Shown here: positions 1-10,900 of the stretch, in pieces
How positions within the stretch are numbered: position 1 is the stretch's first letter
How the letters are laid out: every line of letters starts with the position of its first letter
Assembly: GCA_036245525.1 (NCBI GenBank)
Contig: BTPG01000005.1
Location: 205,680,030 to 205,744,029, forward strand
Source: Semisulcospira habei
Lineage: Eukaryota > Mollusca > Gastropoda > Semisulcospiridae
Reading direction: 5' to 3'
Length of the DNA stretch: 64,000 nucleotides
The notes under the pieces: generated by a model
Told to the model about the DNA's origin: nothing
Databases searched by the model: none
What the model saw: the letters and a program-made list of their open reading frames with translations, nothing else
Translations under genes and position numbers: made by a program

Positions 1-589
1 TTGAAACTGATCAGATAGTGGGTGACGAGGATCATTGACAATGCTAGCAGCTATCCTTCGGACAGCTCTATGGTACAGATCATCTACTGGGTACTGTCCT
101 AGGCCAATGATCTTCTCAGCTGTTCTGATGATACGTGACAGTCTGCCCCTGATTTTCATACTCAGGTTGCCATACCAAGCAGTGATGTTAAAAGTCAGTA
201 TGCTTTCAATCAGGCTTCTATAAACGGATTCTAAAACCTTGGAACTGACATCAAAACTTCTCAGTTTCCTAAGAAGGTACAGACGTTGGTTTGCTTTTTT
301 TCAAAATCAGATCGGTGTTTCCAGTAAAGGACAGCCCACTATCCAAGACTGTGCCAAAGTATTTAAATTCAATGACCACCTCTACAGGTTGATTATTAAT
401 TGAGACAGGTACAAAAGTGTCATCAACTTTCCTGTCATTAATGACGAGTTCCTTGGTTTTCTGTACATTCATTTCTAGAAAACTATCTTTGCACCATGAC
501 TCTAATACTGCAATCTGTGCAAAGTACTCAGCCAGACTGTCTTCTTTTTGGAGTAGGCGTACAAGGGCCATGTCGTCTGAGAACTTTAA
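1..589 (-). pseudogene. L2/CR1-like LINE (family A), reverse transcriptase C-terminal part, broken
   Basis: Read on the minus strand this begins exactly where the Kolobok insertion interrupts the RT. It gives KFSDDMALVRLLQKED, which carries the catalytic F/Y-x-DD motif, then a thumb segment with NVQKTKELVIND, then KANQRLYLLRKLRSF in another frame. A frameshift lies in the poly-T run near 290-300. Reading continues off the window edge with NDPRHPLSDQF. These are standard C-terminal RT motifs of L2/CR1-like LINEs in fish and molluscs. The upstream half of the same copy is at 8007-8070 and 9144-9590. The element is non-functional. Confidence 0.85.
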
Positions 590-980
590 AGGTCCTGGTT
601 CAGCAATTAGTCAGTTGAGGACAGCGAAAAAAAATGTCGAAGTCCCTACCTGACTTGAAGTGCAACCCTGACAGGGCCTCATCAGATGGGATCCCCGAAC
701 ATTCACGTTACTATAGCTGCTGTAGAGTGTCAGACGTCCTTGACGGCTGTCACAGTTCATGCAAACAGGTATACGCCACTCAGCTGCCAAAGGTCACTTC
801 CAGTTGCATCTGTCCGTACACGGTAACACCCACAATTCTCGTGCAACAACAACGAAAGATGACTATCCAACTTCTGGGCCGGTACTGGGAAGCACTGAGC
901 GACGTCCACAGCGTCCAAAAATGGCCCAGGGAATGGTGACGGTACGTCGAACATGCTATATCGTGGTCTTCTCATTTCTT
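590..980 (+). repeat. Left terminal inverted repeat of the 7.4 kb TTAA element
   Basis: Matches the reverse complement of 7607-8006 over its full length with small indels. Shared blocks include the outer AGGTCC, a run of eight A, CAAAGTCCCTACCTGAC-like sequence, and the GTCAGACGTCCTTGACGGC block. Such long terminal repeats are unusual for piggyBac but occur in several other superfamilies. Confidence 0.85.
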
Positions 981-1291
981 ATGTCCTCGCATTTATCCAA
1001 AACAAGGTTTCCTCGAAAGCGTTTGCAAACAACAAGTCTTTATGGTAGTCGCCATTTTTACGAAGGGAAGCTACTAGATAATGTTTGTGTAAGGGACAGC
1101 ACTCCCGTGCTAAGCAACGCGCAAACGCCCACCTCAAAACGATTTTATTTTTCACAAAAGCCTGGGAGATAATTTACAGGTCATCATGCAACAATGTGAT
1201 GTGCATGGGTGACAGTGCGAGAATATGAAATGAATGTAAACGGGACATAAATATGCCCCATAAATCCATGGCCAGCAAGCGATATACATTC

Positions 1292-1333
1292 CCATGAGCT
1301 CCTGCGGATGCAGGGGCTCATGAGAATGTATGA
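1292..1333. repeat. Short palindrome, hairpin family 2 (divergent copy)
   Basis: TACATTC, CATGAGC and CCTGC on the left pair with GCAGG, GCTCATG and GAATGTA on the right. The core matches the CATGAGCCCCCGCAG hairpins found elsewhere in the window. The right flank (GTTTGCATTTGGAACAGG) also resembles the flank at 44,520, so these two copies form a subfamily. Confidence 0.7.
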
Positions 1334-1641
1334 CGTTTGCATTTGGAACAGGCTGGCTGAAGGCCTGTTCTGTCTGAACCAAACAGCTGAAATTCAGCTT
1401 TTCGGGATTTTGAAAAGCTGAATCAGCTTCTAGGAGTGAAGACGGTCACCCATTGATGTGATTGTGCCTGTTCGTGTGTGTTACACGGACATAAAATTTG
1501 ATTCCATTATAAGAATCTAAGCACTAGGTAATATTTTGCTTTGTCGTTAACTTCTCATCTTGTTTTTTGTTTTTTTTGTATCACAAAAGATAATTACCGT
1601 CTGCAAACTTGATGAGTTCAGTGATAATATTTTCTCCCCAG

Positions 1642-1759
1642 ACCAACTGCTGTCTATGCACACGCAATGCACCCTGCCCAATGCATACCTCATGCAGGTG
1701 CCTGACAGCAAACACCGATACACCAACTACAAGCTAAAGGGTGCACGAGCAAACGAGAG
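1642..1759 (+). other. Exon-like open segment, unrecognised
   Basis: Preceded by a pyrimidine-rich stretch ending CCCCAG and followed by GCAAGT, the consensus of rare GC-AG introns. The open frame reads QLLSMHTQCTLPNAYLMQVP and continues SKHRYTNYKLKGARAN. It looks protein-like but I cannot assign a family. It lies inside the 7.4 kb transposon on the strand opposite its transposase, so it may be a second transposon gene, captured host sequence or chance. Confidence 0.25.
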
Positions 1760-1933
1760 GCAAGTTTCAAAATAATTAGATACAGGGCCGCAGCAGATGG
1801 TTCCGGCCTTCGCCATACCAATAATGTATACATTTTTTTGACAAGACCATATAATTATGTCTGTTTATGCCCTCGACCCAAATTAATTTAAATGTTACTA
1901 ATTTTTCCATTTTTGGGGGGTTGTGCGAATTCT

Positions 1934-1956
1934 TCCCCCCCCCCCCCCCCCCCCCT
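1934..1956 (+). repeat. Poly-C tract
   Basis: Homopolymeric C run of about 20 bases; simple sequence. Confidence 0.95.
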
Positions 1957-2451
1957 GCCCGATTGACTTTAGGAAGCAGATGAAAGCAAGCTGGCATCAT
2001 GCAGGCATGCACCCCTTCGGCTGGAGCATTAGGTTTCTTTCACCTCGTGCTATGGTTATGAGATATGAAATAAATGTTAGGAAACAGATATATATATATT
2101 ATGTAATTGGTATTCTAACCACAATATATTTCATTCATAGTTTATCTATGTTTGCACTGACAGCAAACCATGTGGGATTTATTTCTGATTACTCCATATA
2201 GCAATGTTCTCTATCAGAAAACTGAAATGACTCAACCCGCAAAAATAAATATCAAGGAAATATATCAGTTCACAACAGCAAGAGGTATATCTCACTTGAT
2301 CTTCATTTTGTGACAAAAACATTGTTTTCAAATACACTTCAACGTATGGCTTATTTGTTTATATCTGTACTGAGTGAAACTGTTAAAAATGCCTTTCATT
2401 GTGAGGCTTCTCTTATGAGTTTACCAAAATCGTCAAGTACATCAATAAGTG

Positions 2452-2552
2452 TCTCTTGGCTTGACTTCACGAACGAAGATTCTATAGGGCTTGCCCACGT
2501 CGTCTGCAGGCATTTTCGTGGCTGCGGAGGCCAATCCGAGACAGGCAGGTTT
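2452..2552 (-). pseudogene. 3' tail fragment of an RTE/jockey-type LINE (family E)
   Basis: Closely matches 11,505-11,605. On the minus strand it encodes the last residues of the LINE ORF2 (CLSRIGLRSHE-type zinc-knuckle end, then a short tail). Only about 100 bp are present, a 5'-truncated insertion inside the Kolobok element. Confidence 0.7.
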
Positions 2553-2689
2553 ACATCAATAAGTGTATACATAAATAAAACACAATTACCATGATTGTCA
2601 TAATTCCTAAAAATACAGCTGATTTTTTTTATGAAATGAGTATGTCTATCCTCAACAAGACCAAGTAGTCTATGTACCCTACAGAACCA

Positions 2690-2880
2690 CATAGTCCAGA
2701 TCAAAATGGTGACTGCGAAGCGTGTGTAATGCAGAGACGAACTCAACGAAAAAAAGAAAGACGCTTAGAAAAGACAGCTACAACACAATTTTATTCATAT
2801 TATCTAGTAATAAATTGTGTTGTAACTGTCATTTCTAAGCGACGTTCTTTCCTCATAGGGTTCTTCTCTACAGAACAACA
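2690..2880. repeat. Foldback element (family 14)
   Basis: The arm AAAGACGCTTAGAAAAGACAG followed by TACAACACAA is inverted at 2815-2855 as TTGTGTTGTAACTGTC...CTAAGCGACGTTCTTTC. Related inverted pairs with the same GGTGACTGC...GTGTAAAATG leader occur at 45,330-45,460 and 49,255-49,575, so this is a dispersed MITE-like family. Confidence 0.65.
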
Positions 2881-3114
2881 TACATGTGCACTTTTACTTC
2901 CTGCACCATATATAACTGTAATAATACATGAGGCAAAAACACAAACAGAACAGAGACAACCATTTTAATTATAAAGAAACAATTTCAGTGATGTCATTGA
3001 ATTATATGCATGGTATATTTTGCTTATGATGCTGTCATTCAAACTTGGTCACTGTGTTTTGGTAAGTGAGGGAGAGGGGGGGGGGGGGGGCTGGAGGGGG
3101 CGGGTACACATGCA

Positions 3115-3220
<106 letters not shown>

Positions 3221-3323
3221 GCAACGATTTCCTAATGTAATGTTACATATGGCAATATAGTTCTATCATCATATGCTAAATTTTGCTATCCACCAAAATG
3301 CTAATATTGCCATGATTCCACAG

Positions 3324-3513
3324 CAGACAGACAGCCTTCATGGACAGGTCCAACCAGTGAAGAGACAACAGACTGGCCAGTGTCAAACATGTCACCAAAC
3401 TGCAGGGGCCTTAGCAGCAATGTCACACAGAAACTTTGGAACAGCAAACAGCCTGATGCAGTGCAGTGTGCCCCAACTTGCTCTCAGCAGGCAGCTGCAA
3501 GACAAGAACAAAG
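3324..3513 (+). other. Exon-like Gln-rich segment, unrecognised
   Basis: Bounded by CCACAG before and AAG|GTCAGT after, and open throughout (63 codons; QPVKRQQTGQCQTCHQTAG is part of it). The minus strand also has a good acceptor here (TTCTTGTCTTGCAG at about 3500), so the strand is uncertain. No family recognised. It sits inside the Kolobok element. Confidence 0.25.
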
Positions 3514-3842
3514 GTCAGTTAGTACATGTGAAGATGTACTGCAAACACTGTTCTAGATGAGTTTACTTGGCTACCGGGTATCAGCCAGTATAATCTACTC
3601 AACATGAAACCAACCGTAATGAATCAATCACAGCCAGTGTAATCAATAAACTCCATACAAGACAGATTTGCAAAATAACTTTTACAAACAATTTCTTTGT
3701 CTCGGTGATGGTCAAACGATTTATACAGTTTTGTTCTAATAATAAAAGACATTGTAGCTTTGCAATGCTGCTTGGTAACATGATATTATATGAATATGTT
3801 TTCAGGCCAACATAACCAACTTTTCCCTGGGGGAGACTAAAG

Positions 3843-3989
3843 ATGCACTCAACCGATGAGCAGCCCCTGGTGACCATATCGAATGTGGGAGTAGAGGCGA
3901 CACCTTATCAGCGCGTGACCAGTGAAGACAATCCGGCCTACTGTTTGTGTGGGAATCATCTAATAATAATGGACAACAAGAACTACTGA
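3843..3989 (+). other. Small ORF, 48 aa, unrecognised
   Basis: ATG-to-stop frame encoding MHSTDEQPLVTISNVGVEA and on to a terminal MDNKNY, too short to classify. Composition is protein-like (no low complexity). The opposite strand is also open here. It could be a first exon or chance; it lies within the 7.4 kb element. Confidence 0.2.
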
Positions 3990-4152
3990 ATTTGATCCAG
4001 CTGATCGAGTTAACAGAAGAACCAACTTTTCTAGATATTTGTAAGAAGCAGACCGAAGTCAAATTTTGCAGCGTCAAAAATTATAGCATCACATTTGCAA
4101 ATAAAATTCCCACATTATAATAGCAATCAAACATCACCAACACTCTACATAC

Positions 4153-4246
4153 AGATTTTTTTCAGTTGTGGCATGAGAGCCATATGGGGCTTGGCAACAG
4201 CAAACACTGTTGCTCTTGTCAGGTGGCCATAATCAGATGGCAGTTT
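4153..4246 (-). pseudogene. Candidate minus-strand exon in the Kolobok element
   Basis: Acceptor GGGCTTAG and donor GTATGT bound an open frame encoding KLPSDYGHLTRATVFAVAK then PHMALMPQLKKI. It is in the same orientation as the transposase exons and follows the exon at 4322-4445, though the phases do not join cleanly. It is probably part of the degenerate transposase or a passenger gene; family not recognised. Confidence 0.35.
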
Positions 4247-4321
4247 CTAAGCCCCAATCTAAACTACCTGAGGGCACTATCTGGTTGTGTATGTGTGTGA
4301 AACCAACCTCCAAGTCTTTAC

Positions 4322-4445
4322 TTCTGCTGAAAAACCACATCCACTCGTCGCTCAATCTTGTCATCTGTACTGCGTAGGTAATGTAACAAACTGGAGAGCT
4401 TCTCATCAGTGAGGCATTGGGGATACAAGGCCACGGAGCACATTC
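4322..4445 (-). pseudogene. Candidate minus-strand exon in the Kolobok element
   Basis: A strong acceptor (CTGTTTTTTCTCATCAAG) precedes, and donor GTAAAG follows, a 124-bp open segment encoding CSVALYPQCLTDEKLSSLLH then YLRSTDDKIERRVDVVFQQ. It enters in phase 1 and leaves in phase 2. It lies downstream of the recognised transposase exons on the same strand. I do not recognise the sequence. It is the best-looking exon of the interior after the DVWH exon. Confidence 0.4.
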
Positions 4446-5475
4446 CTTGATGAGAAAAAACAGAATGAAGAGAACATTTTCATTAACTTTTAAAATTTAC
4501 TTTCTGTCATGGAGATTGTTTACATCTGTTTGTACAAGTAGTTGGGACATGAATAAATGGACACATGCATGTAATATATACTCCATATTGTGCACTTTGT
4601 ACTCTCTATACAAGAAAGTATTAAAGTTGAATGTAAAAGCAAAATGTTGGACATTTTTTGTTTTCAATACATTTGGACATTCTTCTTCATAAATTGCATA
4701 CATGTCTGCTTTCATTTTTCATCCTTGTTATAACTACATACTGTAAACAGTGCACATGAACAGGAATTCTGCACCTGACTTGCCATAAGAAAGAATTAGT
4801 TTTCATGGTCAGTGTCACAATCCTAAATAGTATATTTCTACAAATACATGTACTGTAATGATACTGAAAATGACATGTACAATACTGCACTTGTACCAGA
4901 AATTGCACAAGTGTGTAACATACATGTACTATGCATATTTCTGCTGTGCTACCTGGTATGCCTGTTGCTAATCTTGGTATACTGCTTGCATACTTGGTGG
5001 TTGAAGTCAAGGATGGTAAGCCTGTTGCGCATTGTGTAGCCTTTGTAGCCAATGAAAGTTTTTGGGGGGGGCCATTTCATTTTCAGCCACATAGATACAT
5101 CCCCTTGACTAACACTCAAAACACTCAATGATGAGACTGAAACATATCTAAACTCTAAGTCAAAATAAGTGCATAAATAAGACATGATACCTTGATCATG
5201 CCTGGCAAGGACACTCGTAATGTGTGGTGATAACAGGCTTTATCCCTTGTTTCAAGTGGTGTTTAGCCTTTGGCAGCAGCAAAGAAACTGAAAACAGATG
5301 GCCAATATAATAGATAAAGCAAAACCTGAAAGTAAAAAAAGCACAAAAGTGAAAATGTACCAGCAGCAGTTTATACTGAGTAGGTTATTTCGATGACAGG
5401 ACAGTTTCGTGTGTTTTTGTTCTGCATACACTCAAGGATATAATCCTCCATGTAAACACACAGCTCAACTCAAAC

Positions 5476-5578
5476 CTTTTATGCAATTCGCTTGCCTTTG
5501 TGCCACACATCAAAGTAATGATCCAGATGTTTCAGTGGCTGCGATCAAGTCAGTAATAATATACAAATCTATTTCATA
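5476..5578 (-). pseudogene. Kolobok-like transposase exon with the DVWH motif, broken
   Basis: The acceptor TATCTTTTTTCCAG is followed by YEIDLYIITDLIA. A one-base frameshift then leads to QPLKHLDHYFDVWHKGKRIA, a nonsense TAA where Lys is expected, and an AAAAG|GTTTGA donor. The pattern (I)VTD..., then H-Y-x-D-V-W-H-x-x-K, is what I recall as characteristic of Kolobok-type transposases, where it lies between two catalytic acids. The frameshift and stop mean no active enzyme is made. Orientation and neighbouring exons (5930-6057 and 6805-6954, upstream on the minus strand) agree. Confidence 0.6.
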
Positions 5579-5929
5579 CTGGAAAAAAGATACATGCATT
5601 ACAGAGTGGCAAACTGACCGGTAGCTAGCACTAGCTGTTATGAAGACTTGGGAGAAAAACCACCATGGCACCATGATAATAATGTTTACTGTCAACTTGT
5701 AAATATACTTACAGTGTGGAGGTAGCAGTCATATGTAAATCATAACTTAGTGTTGTGACAGCAATATTTCCAGGACACTATAAGCTACTTTATGATAACA
5801 CTTTTACAAACAAAAATGATTTTGTGCAAGCGCACGGGTGTACCATACTTCAAAATCAAATGCCACCAAACTGATAATTACCTGAAAGTAGCAGGAGATT
5901 ACAGTAGAACTCTGTCGGTGACAACTTAT

Positions 5930-6057
5930 CGGACAGGTCTTGCTGTCTTCAGAAACTCGATGCCATGCTGTGCATTCACCAGTTTCAAGTCACCTGACCT
6001 TGTGACAGCCCTGCTGTCTAGAAACAAACCATAAACACAGTCATGGATGGACAAAAC
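5930..6057 (-). pseudogene. Kolobok-like transposase exon, upstream of the DVWH exon
   Basis: The acceptor TTATTTCTTTTTCAACAG opens a frame reading VLSIHDCVYGLFLDSRAVTR then SGDLKLVNAQHGIEFLKTA. The segment (x)HGIEFLK matches the position of the E-G-L-x-F-L block that precedes VTD-RH in Kolobok-like transposases. The expected donor is ATAAGT instead of GTAAGT and the frame runs into TAA, so splicing is probably lost. It joins in phase 0 to the preceding exon. Confidence 0.5.
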
Positions 6058-6709
6058 CTGTTGAAAAAGAAATAAATACAGAAAATAGGCATGTGTGCAC
6101 ATACGCATGTGCGTGTGGCTTTCTAAAAATGGCTTAGTCACAAAATAGCAGCACATTTGAGTGTTATGATATGGAGCAATATATACATGTATTTACATGA
6201 TTCACAGAAAAACTTGCAATAAAATATTTTGGTATACAAGAATGATATTATAAGTTTTTGTCACTCATATTTCTCCTGTTCATAAGCTTGTGGTTTCAGG
6301 AAAATATGAGAAATACATTGTATCAGTGGCAAGCCAACTTACAATAGACCACTTATATACCTGATTGTGAGTTTCATAATGAATTATGCACATACATGTA
6401 TTGCTCTATTTCATCACACTGAAATGTGCTGTTATTTTGTGAACAAATATATTTTAGGTTGATTATAGTGGTATATTTTATCCTTACCTAGACCTGTTGA
6501 TTATATTCTCATCCAGACAATTGCTGATGTTGTTTTCATACAGCGAGCAGCTGTACATTTGTTTTCATTCAGACAGCTGAACATTTTGTCTGTGTTCAGA
6601 CAACTGCAGGTATATTTTGTTTTTTATTCAGACAGCTGTATATTTAATTCTATTCAGACAGCTGTATATTTTGTTCTAAATATAAGCCAGCTGTACATTT
6701 TGTCCCAAG

Positions 6710-6710
<1 letters not shown>

Positions 6711-6784
<74 letters not shown>
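6711..6784. repeat. (CA)n microsatellite
   Basis: Uninterrupted CA repeat of about 74 bp. Confidence 0.98.
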
Positions 6785-6786
<2 letters not shown>

Positions 6787-6804
6787 TTTAGGTTCACAAC
6801 TTAC

Positions 6805-6954
6805 CTTGCCACTGCGATTATCTGTTATGTATTGTGATGAGATTGGGCGTTGTTCCATTACTGATGCACCTTCACTTTGTACTAGCTTCACAAATGTATC
6901 CACAGAAATAACACATTAGCTGCTTGCTGCTCTGTGAGCTCATTTGGTGTGGCA
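6805..6954 (-). pseudogene. Kolobok-like transposase exon (N-terminal side)
   Basis: Consensus acceptor (CTTTTTCAG) and perfect donor (AAG|GTAAGT). Frame 1 begins TPNELTEQQAANV. A single extra base shifts to frame 2, VDTFVKLVQSEGASVMEQRP then ISSQYITDNRSGK, which joins in phase 0 to the exon at 5930-6057. A third frame reads MCYFCGYICEAST, so which frame was ancestral at the start is uncertain. The conserved splice sites with a broken frame indicate an old coding exon. Confidence 0.4.
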
Positions 6955-7606
6955 CTGAAAAAGAATCAAATGACTGGTATTTGTATAGTTATGTAATGCA
7001 CACACGGGTCTTGTACTAGAAAATGGCGTGGCGTTCTGAAGATATTTACACAAAAACAACCACCACGAACCCCCAAAACAAATCGCAACTAAAAGTGGAA
7101 ACTTCTAAATGTACATCAGACCAGAGCTCAGAATATATCGCATATTTCATTATGTATATAACACAAATATGTGTAATAGAAAATTGCCCAGAAACTATTA
7201 CACTTATTTATAAAGGAGAGAATATTTAAAAACAAAGTTTCAGGCTGTTACTATAGTGACGTATATATATAGTAACTACAGAAGAGACGAACAGTGAGGC
7301 TAAGATTTCCAATCTATTCTTCGTCTTGTTCATCGATGTATTCTGCCTACTTCTCACCACTGTCGTCTGCTGTTATTTCCTCAGTCATCATTTCCCCCGA
7401 AATTGGTGTCCTGTACACCAGAACACACATAACATTACGATCGCTAGGGCTTCTTGTTGTTGACAAGGAAGTGGTCATTAGAGTGGTGTCCCCTGATAAT
7501 ACATATTTACGAGTACCTTCCCTTTGTAAACACGACGTCAGCTACACGCGCATAGGTGTTTGTTGTTGTTGGAAATATACTTACCAACAAAAGTAATATT
7601 TGTACC

Positions 7607-8006
7607 ACAAAAAGTGAAAAGACCACACCATATCATGTTGGACTTACCGCCACCATTCGCTGGACCTTTTTTGGACGCTCTGGACGTCGCGGCTCGGTGC
7701 AGGCTTCACCAGTGCGGCAAAATGAAAGTTGGATATTTTTCAGTCGTAGTTGCACGGGAATTGGATGTTACCGCGCACGGACAGATGCAACTGGAAGTGA
7801 CCTTAGGCAGCTGGATGGTGTATACCTGTTTTCGTGAACTGTGACAGCCGTCAAGGACGTCTGACACTCTACAGCAGCTATAGTAACGTGCGTGCTCGGG
7901 GATCCTATCACACGGGGCCCTATCAGGGTTGCACTTTCTGTGTCAGGTAGGGACTTTGAAATTTTTTTTCGATGTCCTCTACTGACTAATTGCTGAACCC
8001 GGACCT
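7607..8006 (-). repeat. Right terminal inverted repeat of the 7.4 kb TTAA element
   Basis: Inverted partner of 590-980. The outermost base is 8006 and the following TTAA (8007-8010) is the target duplication inside the LINE. Short open frames in this repeat on either strand have no recognisable domain and differ in frame between the two copies, so they are not annotated as genes. Confidence 0.85.
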
Positions 8007-8070
8007 TTAAGAGACGAGAAGTGGCAGTGTGACAACGCATATGGTCTGTGTACATAGAAAACAATGTCGG
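8007..8070 (-). pseudogene. LINE family A, short RT piece between two insertions
   Basis: Encodes PTLFSMYTDHMRCHTATSRLL on the minus strand. It continues the motif PQGCVLSP from 9144 across the LTR and leads into FSDDM at 589 across the Kolobok element. It is the 64-bp bridge that proves both insertions hit the same LINE copy. Confidence 0.85.
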
Positions 8071-9143
8071 TGTGATGAAGCTCTATGCTCATGCATAGTG
8101 CTCATACATTAGGGTTAGTACGGTACGGTTTTTGTTAACGGTTTGTTTGTGCCGATAGTCCGGGTGGCATGAGGCTCCACGTGAAATCTGTAAGACATGG
8201 TTAGCACGGAGTTTTGGTGAGTTCTGTTTAGTGAGTTCTAGGCAAAAGCTGTGTCTGTCAGAGGTCTAGATCGGTAGTACGGGCTGTCTTGTTGTATACA
8301 GTTGTTTACCGCGATAGATAACTAAAGGAATGTGAGGTGTGTATGTCTAAGCCGCTATGAAGATAGTACGTGGGTGGTTAAGCATAGTCTTTTCCAGTGT
8401 ATAGAGTAGTGTATAGCAAGAGTGGTAGGCTGTAGTCTGTTTCAAGATAGTGACAGAGATATGGGGGTGTTACGGAAGTTTATGAAGCACGTGTGTGTGT
8501 GTGAATGAACGTGTGAGTTATTTGTATCGGCCAGGTTACGTGACGTTTCTCATTGATCCAATATGTTGTGTGTTTAGCAAGTGTTACGTTGGGACTTTTG
8601 TTGTCGTATTCAGAGTGCTTGTAAAGAGGGAGAGACGGACGCCGAGACGTCGAGTCACCAGACCTAACGTGAGGTCATCACCCCTCCAGCTCGTCACTCA
8701 GGGAGTGAAGCGACCGGGACCGAGGCACCCGAGTCAAAGCGAGAACTGCGCTACAGTACGAGTACGAGGACGTCCGTGCCAAAGAGACAGGACGGCAGGA
8801 AGAAGCGTACGACGAAGGACTTTCACGCCTAGACGTGAGAAGGACCAACGTAACCAGGCAATAACATCAAACAGGTTGGAGACAGTATGAGACTAAAGCC
8901 TAGCCTGGCCGAGATAGTGTGTGTTGTGTATGTGATTTGGATGTAGTGGGGAAGGTGGAGTGTATATAGTCTGATAATCTTTAAGTGTTTCTTTTCTTGT
9001 ATATTGTATAAAAGTCACTTTAGAAAGGGAGCCCGTGTGTTTGTTTTAGCGCATGAATGCGCCCGTCTGAGTCAGTGGCGGTGTATGCGTCTGTTGCGTG
9101 AGAGTCTGAGCGTACGACTGGGGGCAAGTCTGCGTGCGTTACA
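8071..9143. mobile_element. Solo LTR, copy 1 (1,073 bp)
   Basis: Begins TGTGATGAAGC and ends GCGTGCGTTACA, so it has TG...CA ends, and is flanked by the perfect 5-bp duplication GTCGG (8066-8070 and 9144-9148). It interrupts the LINE codon series between VLSPT and LFSMY. A second copy with the same ends is at 17,905-19,088. No internal retroviral-type genes are present, as expected for a solo LTR left by recombination. The open frame at 8495-8890 is not conserved in copy 2 and is not a gene. Confidence 0.88.
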
Positions 9144-9590
9144 GTCGGAGAGAGGACACAACCTTGAGGGCAGCCTGAATTTAACACCATTTGGTCAGAC
9201 TGCCGTGTACATTTACGCGTTGTGGCCTGTCCTTCAAAAAGTCTCGCACCCACAGAATAATGTTTGTGTTCACATGAAAGTCCATCATACGTTGCAAAAG
9301 CATCAGTGGTTCAACAGTATAAAAAGCATTAAACAAGTCAATAAAAACAATTCTCACATGTGCTTTTGATTTTTCAAGATGTTGGAAGACAAGATTGTAC
9401 AGAGTAAGGCATGCATCCTCCACACCCCTATGATTTTTGTAAGCAAATTGGAATGGATCCAGGAGTTCGGCAACATCATTTAACAGATGCTTCCGCACCA
9501 TTTTTTCCATACATTTTGACAGAATACAAGTCAATGCAATTTTACCTCCAAACCTGAAATCAATTTGTAAGATTGGCGTCTTCAAAGATC
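9144..9590 (-). pseudogene. LINE family A, RT fingers/palm fragment, 5' truncated
   Basis: Minus strand reads ALTCILSKCMEKMV, LLDPFQFAYKNHRGVEDA, VRIVFIDLFNAF and NSGCPQGCVLSPT, the ordered RT motifs 2a to 4 of L2/CR1-like elements. A frame change lies near 9,182-9,200. The LINE is truncated upstream of about 9,590 with no endonuclease. It continues at 8007-8070 and 1-589. Confidence 0.88.
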
Positions 9591-9604
9591 GCCTCAACAA
9601 ATAT

Positions 9605-9890
9605 TTACTTCAGAAGTAATAGTACGTTCGGCTCCCATCTAATATTATTCGTATAGTTAGTGACAAGTTTTCTATCACCTGATAATCTTCTACCGTTGCT
9701 GCAGATAATGTAATAGTTCAACTGCCTGCATTCACATGTCAGTTTGATTTTTATTTCTTTTTCTGCTTGTTCATACCAGTATATATATATTGCTGTATCG
9801 TCTGACGTCTGATATGTGTAGAGTAGCAGGACAGTTTGGAAAATAGGCATTGCAATGCCTAAAACTGTTATCCTGAATTTAAAAAAGTTT
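9605..9890. other. No gene seen
   Basis: About 290 bp between the LINE truncation point and the microsatellites. It contains a short TATATATAT run and no convincing exon or palindrome. Confidence 0.5.
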
Positions 9891-9999
9891 CATCATCATC
9901 TTCATCATCATCATCATCATCAATCATCATCATAAATCATCATAATCAATCATCATCAATCATCAGTCATCAATCATCAGTCATCAATCATCATTCATC

Positions 10000-10060
<61 letters not shown>
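9891..10060. repeat. (TCA)n followed by (CT)n compound microsatellite
   Basis: Imperfect CATCAT/CAATCAT repeats to about 10,003, then CT repeats with one break. Confidence 0.95.
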
Positions 10061-10064
<4 letters not shown>

Positions 10065-10149
10065 ATTGGGACATTAACCAGTTTAATCAGTTTACCAGTG
10101 ACTGCATACACAAAGGAGTAAACTTCAGATCAAGCTAAGCAAAAGTCCT

Positions 10150-10215
10150 CGCGCCCACGACGGCCGCCGTGTGCCCGCGCACGGCTATGCCCGAAGTCGT
10201 TTTGCCACTAAGGAA
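10150..10215. repeat. Decayed GC-rich palindrome (family 8)
   Basis: TCCTCGCGCCCACGACGGCC then CCCGCGCACGGC and a terminal GTTTTGCCAC match the left arm and outer end of the intact hairpin at 52,155-52,265; the two arms have diverged. Confidence 0.5.
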
Positions 10216-10399
10216 ATTATTTCACTTATTCGTGTCGCGGCGCATCTGATTTCGCCTTTGCACCCATCCATCTGTACTGTTAACAGTTCGTTGCAATAAG
10301 CACAAAAAAGTTTTTCTTGAACGCAGCCACGGACAAAAACATACAGCAATGATAGTGTATTTTACACCACTCCTACGTCATTTTCTGAGGTAGATTACC

Positions 10400-10500
10400 A
10401 ATGTTCGATCAGATGCCGGGCCATTTCTCTGAATGCTGCAATTTTGACCGGGATTTTGAATTGAGCAGGACTAGAAAGCGACCTTCTCCAAAGCAACCTG
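10400..10500 (+). repeat. Dispersed repeat, partner of 13,467-13,555
   Basis: AGATGCCGGGCCAT, TTTTGACCGGGATTTTGAAT and GAGCAGGACTA followed by AAAGCGACCTTCTCC recur in order at 13,467-13,555 with about 90 percent match. Both copies are in the same orientation, about 3 kb apart. Type unknown. Confidence 0.7.
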
Positions 10501-10900
10501 CGATTTACCTAGCAACACAAGATGGACCGACGACCGGACGTAAGCACATACTGAAGTGAAAGTGTGACGTAACAGGACTTGCAATAACGTCTGTATGGAG
10601 CATGGAAGTGCGTTGTTCCAACTTTAGAATTAGAGTTTGACGTCAGGTGTAGGTTTCTCTCTGTCGCTAGTAATAGAAAGCAGTGGGCGGCTACTTGCGA
10701 ACGCAAATTATTTGTTGTGCAAGTGTCTACAGTGAGTTGAAGGAAACTCGTGATTAAAACAAGTTAAAGAATGTTTTCCCGTGTATTGTCCGGTTGGTAT
10801 GAGAGCTAATTTTCGGGTTTGCTGGCATCTGAATCATATTTGAACATTTTGAGGCGTCAGCCCGTAAAAATAGTAAGTAGAAGGAGGCACGTGGTATAAC
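10500..10900. other. No gene seen
   Basis: About 400 bp of mixed composition with no long frame carrying recognisable motifs and no strong repeat. Confidence 0.5.

Noticed and set aside
7294..7596. 100-codon plus frame near the right inverted repeat
   Set aside because: No splice-bounded context or motif. The opposite strand holds MMTEEITADDS then GTGAGA, a possible transposase first exon, but this is too weak to annotate.
8495..8890. 131-codon Arg-rich frame
   Set aside because: Lies inside the solo LTR and is not kept in the second LTR copy.
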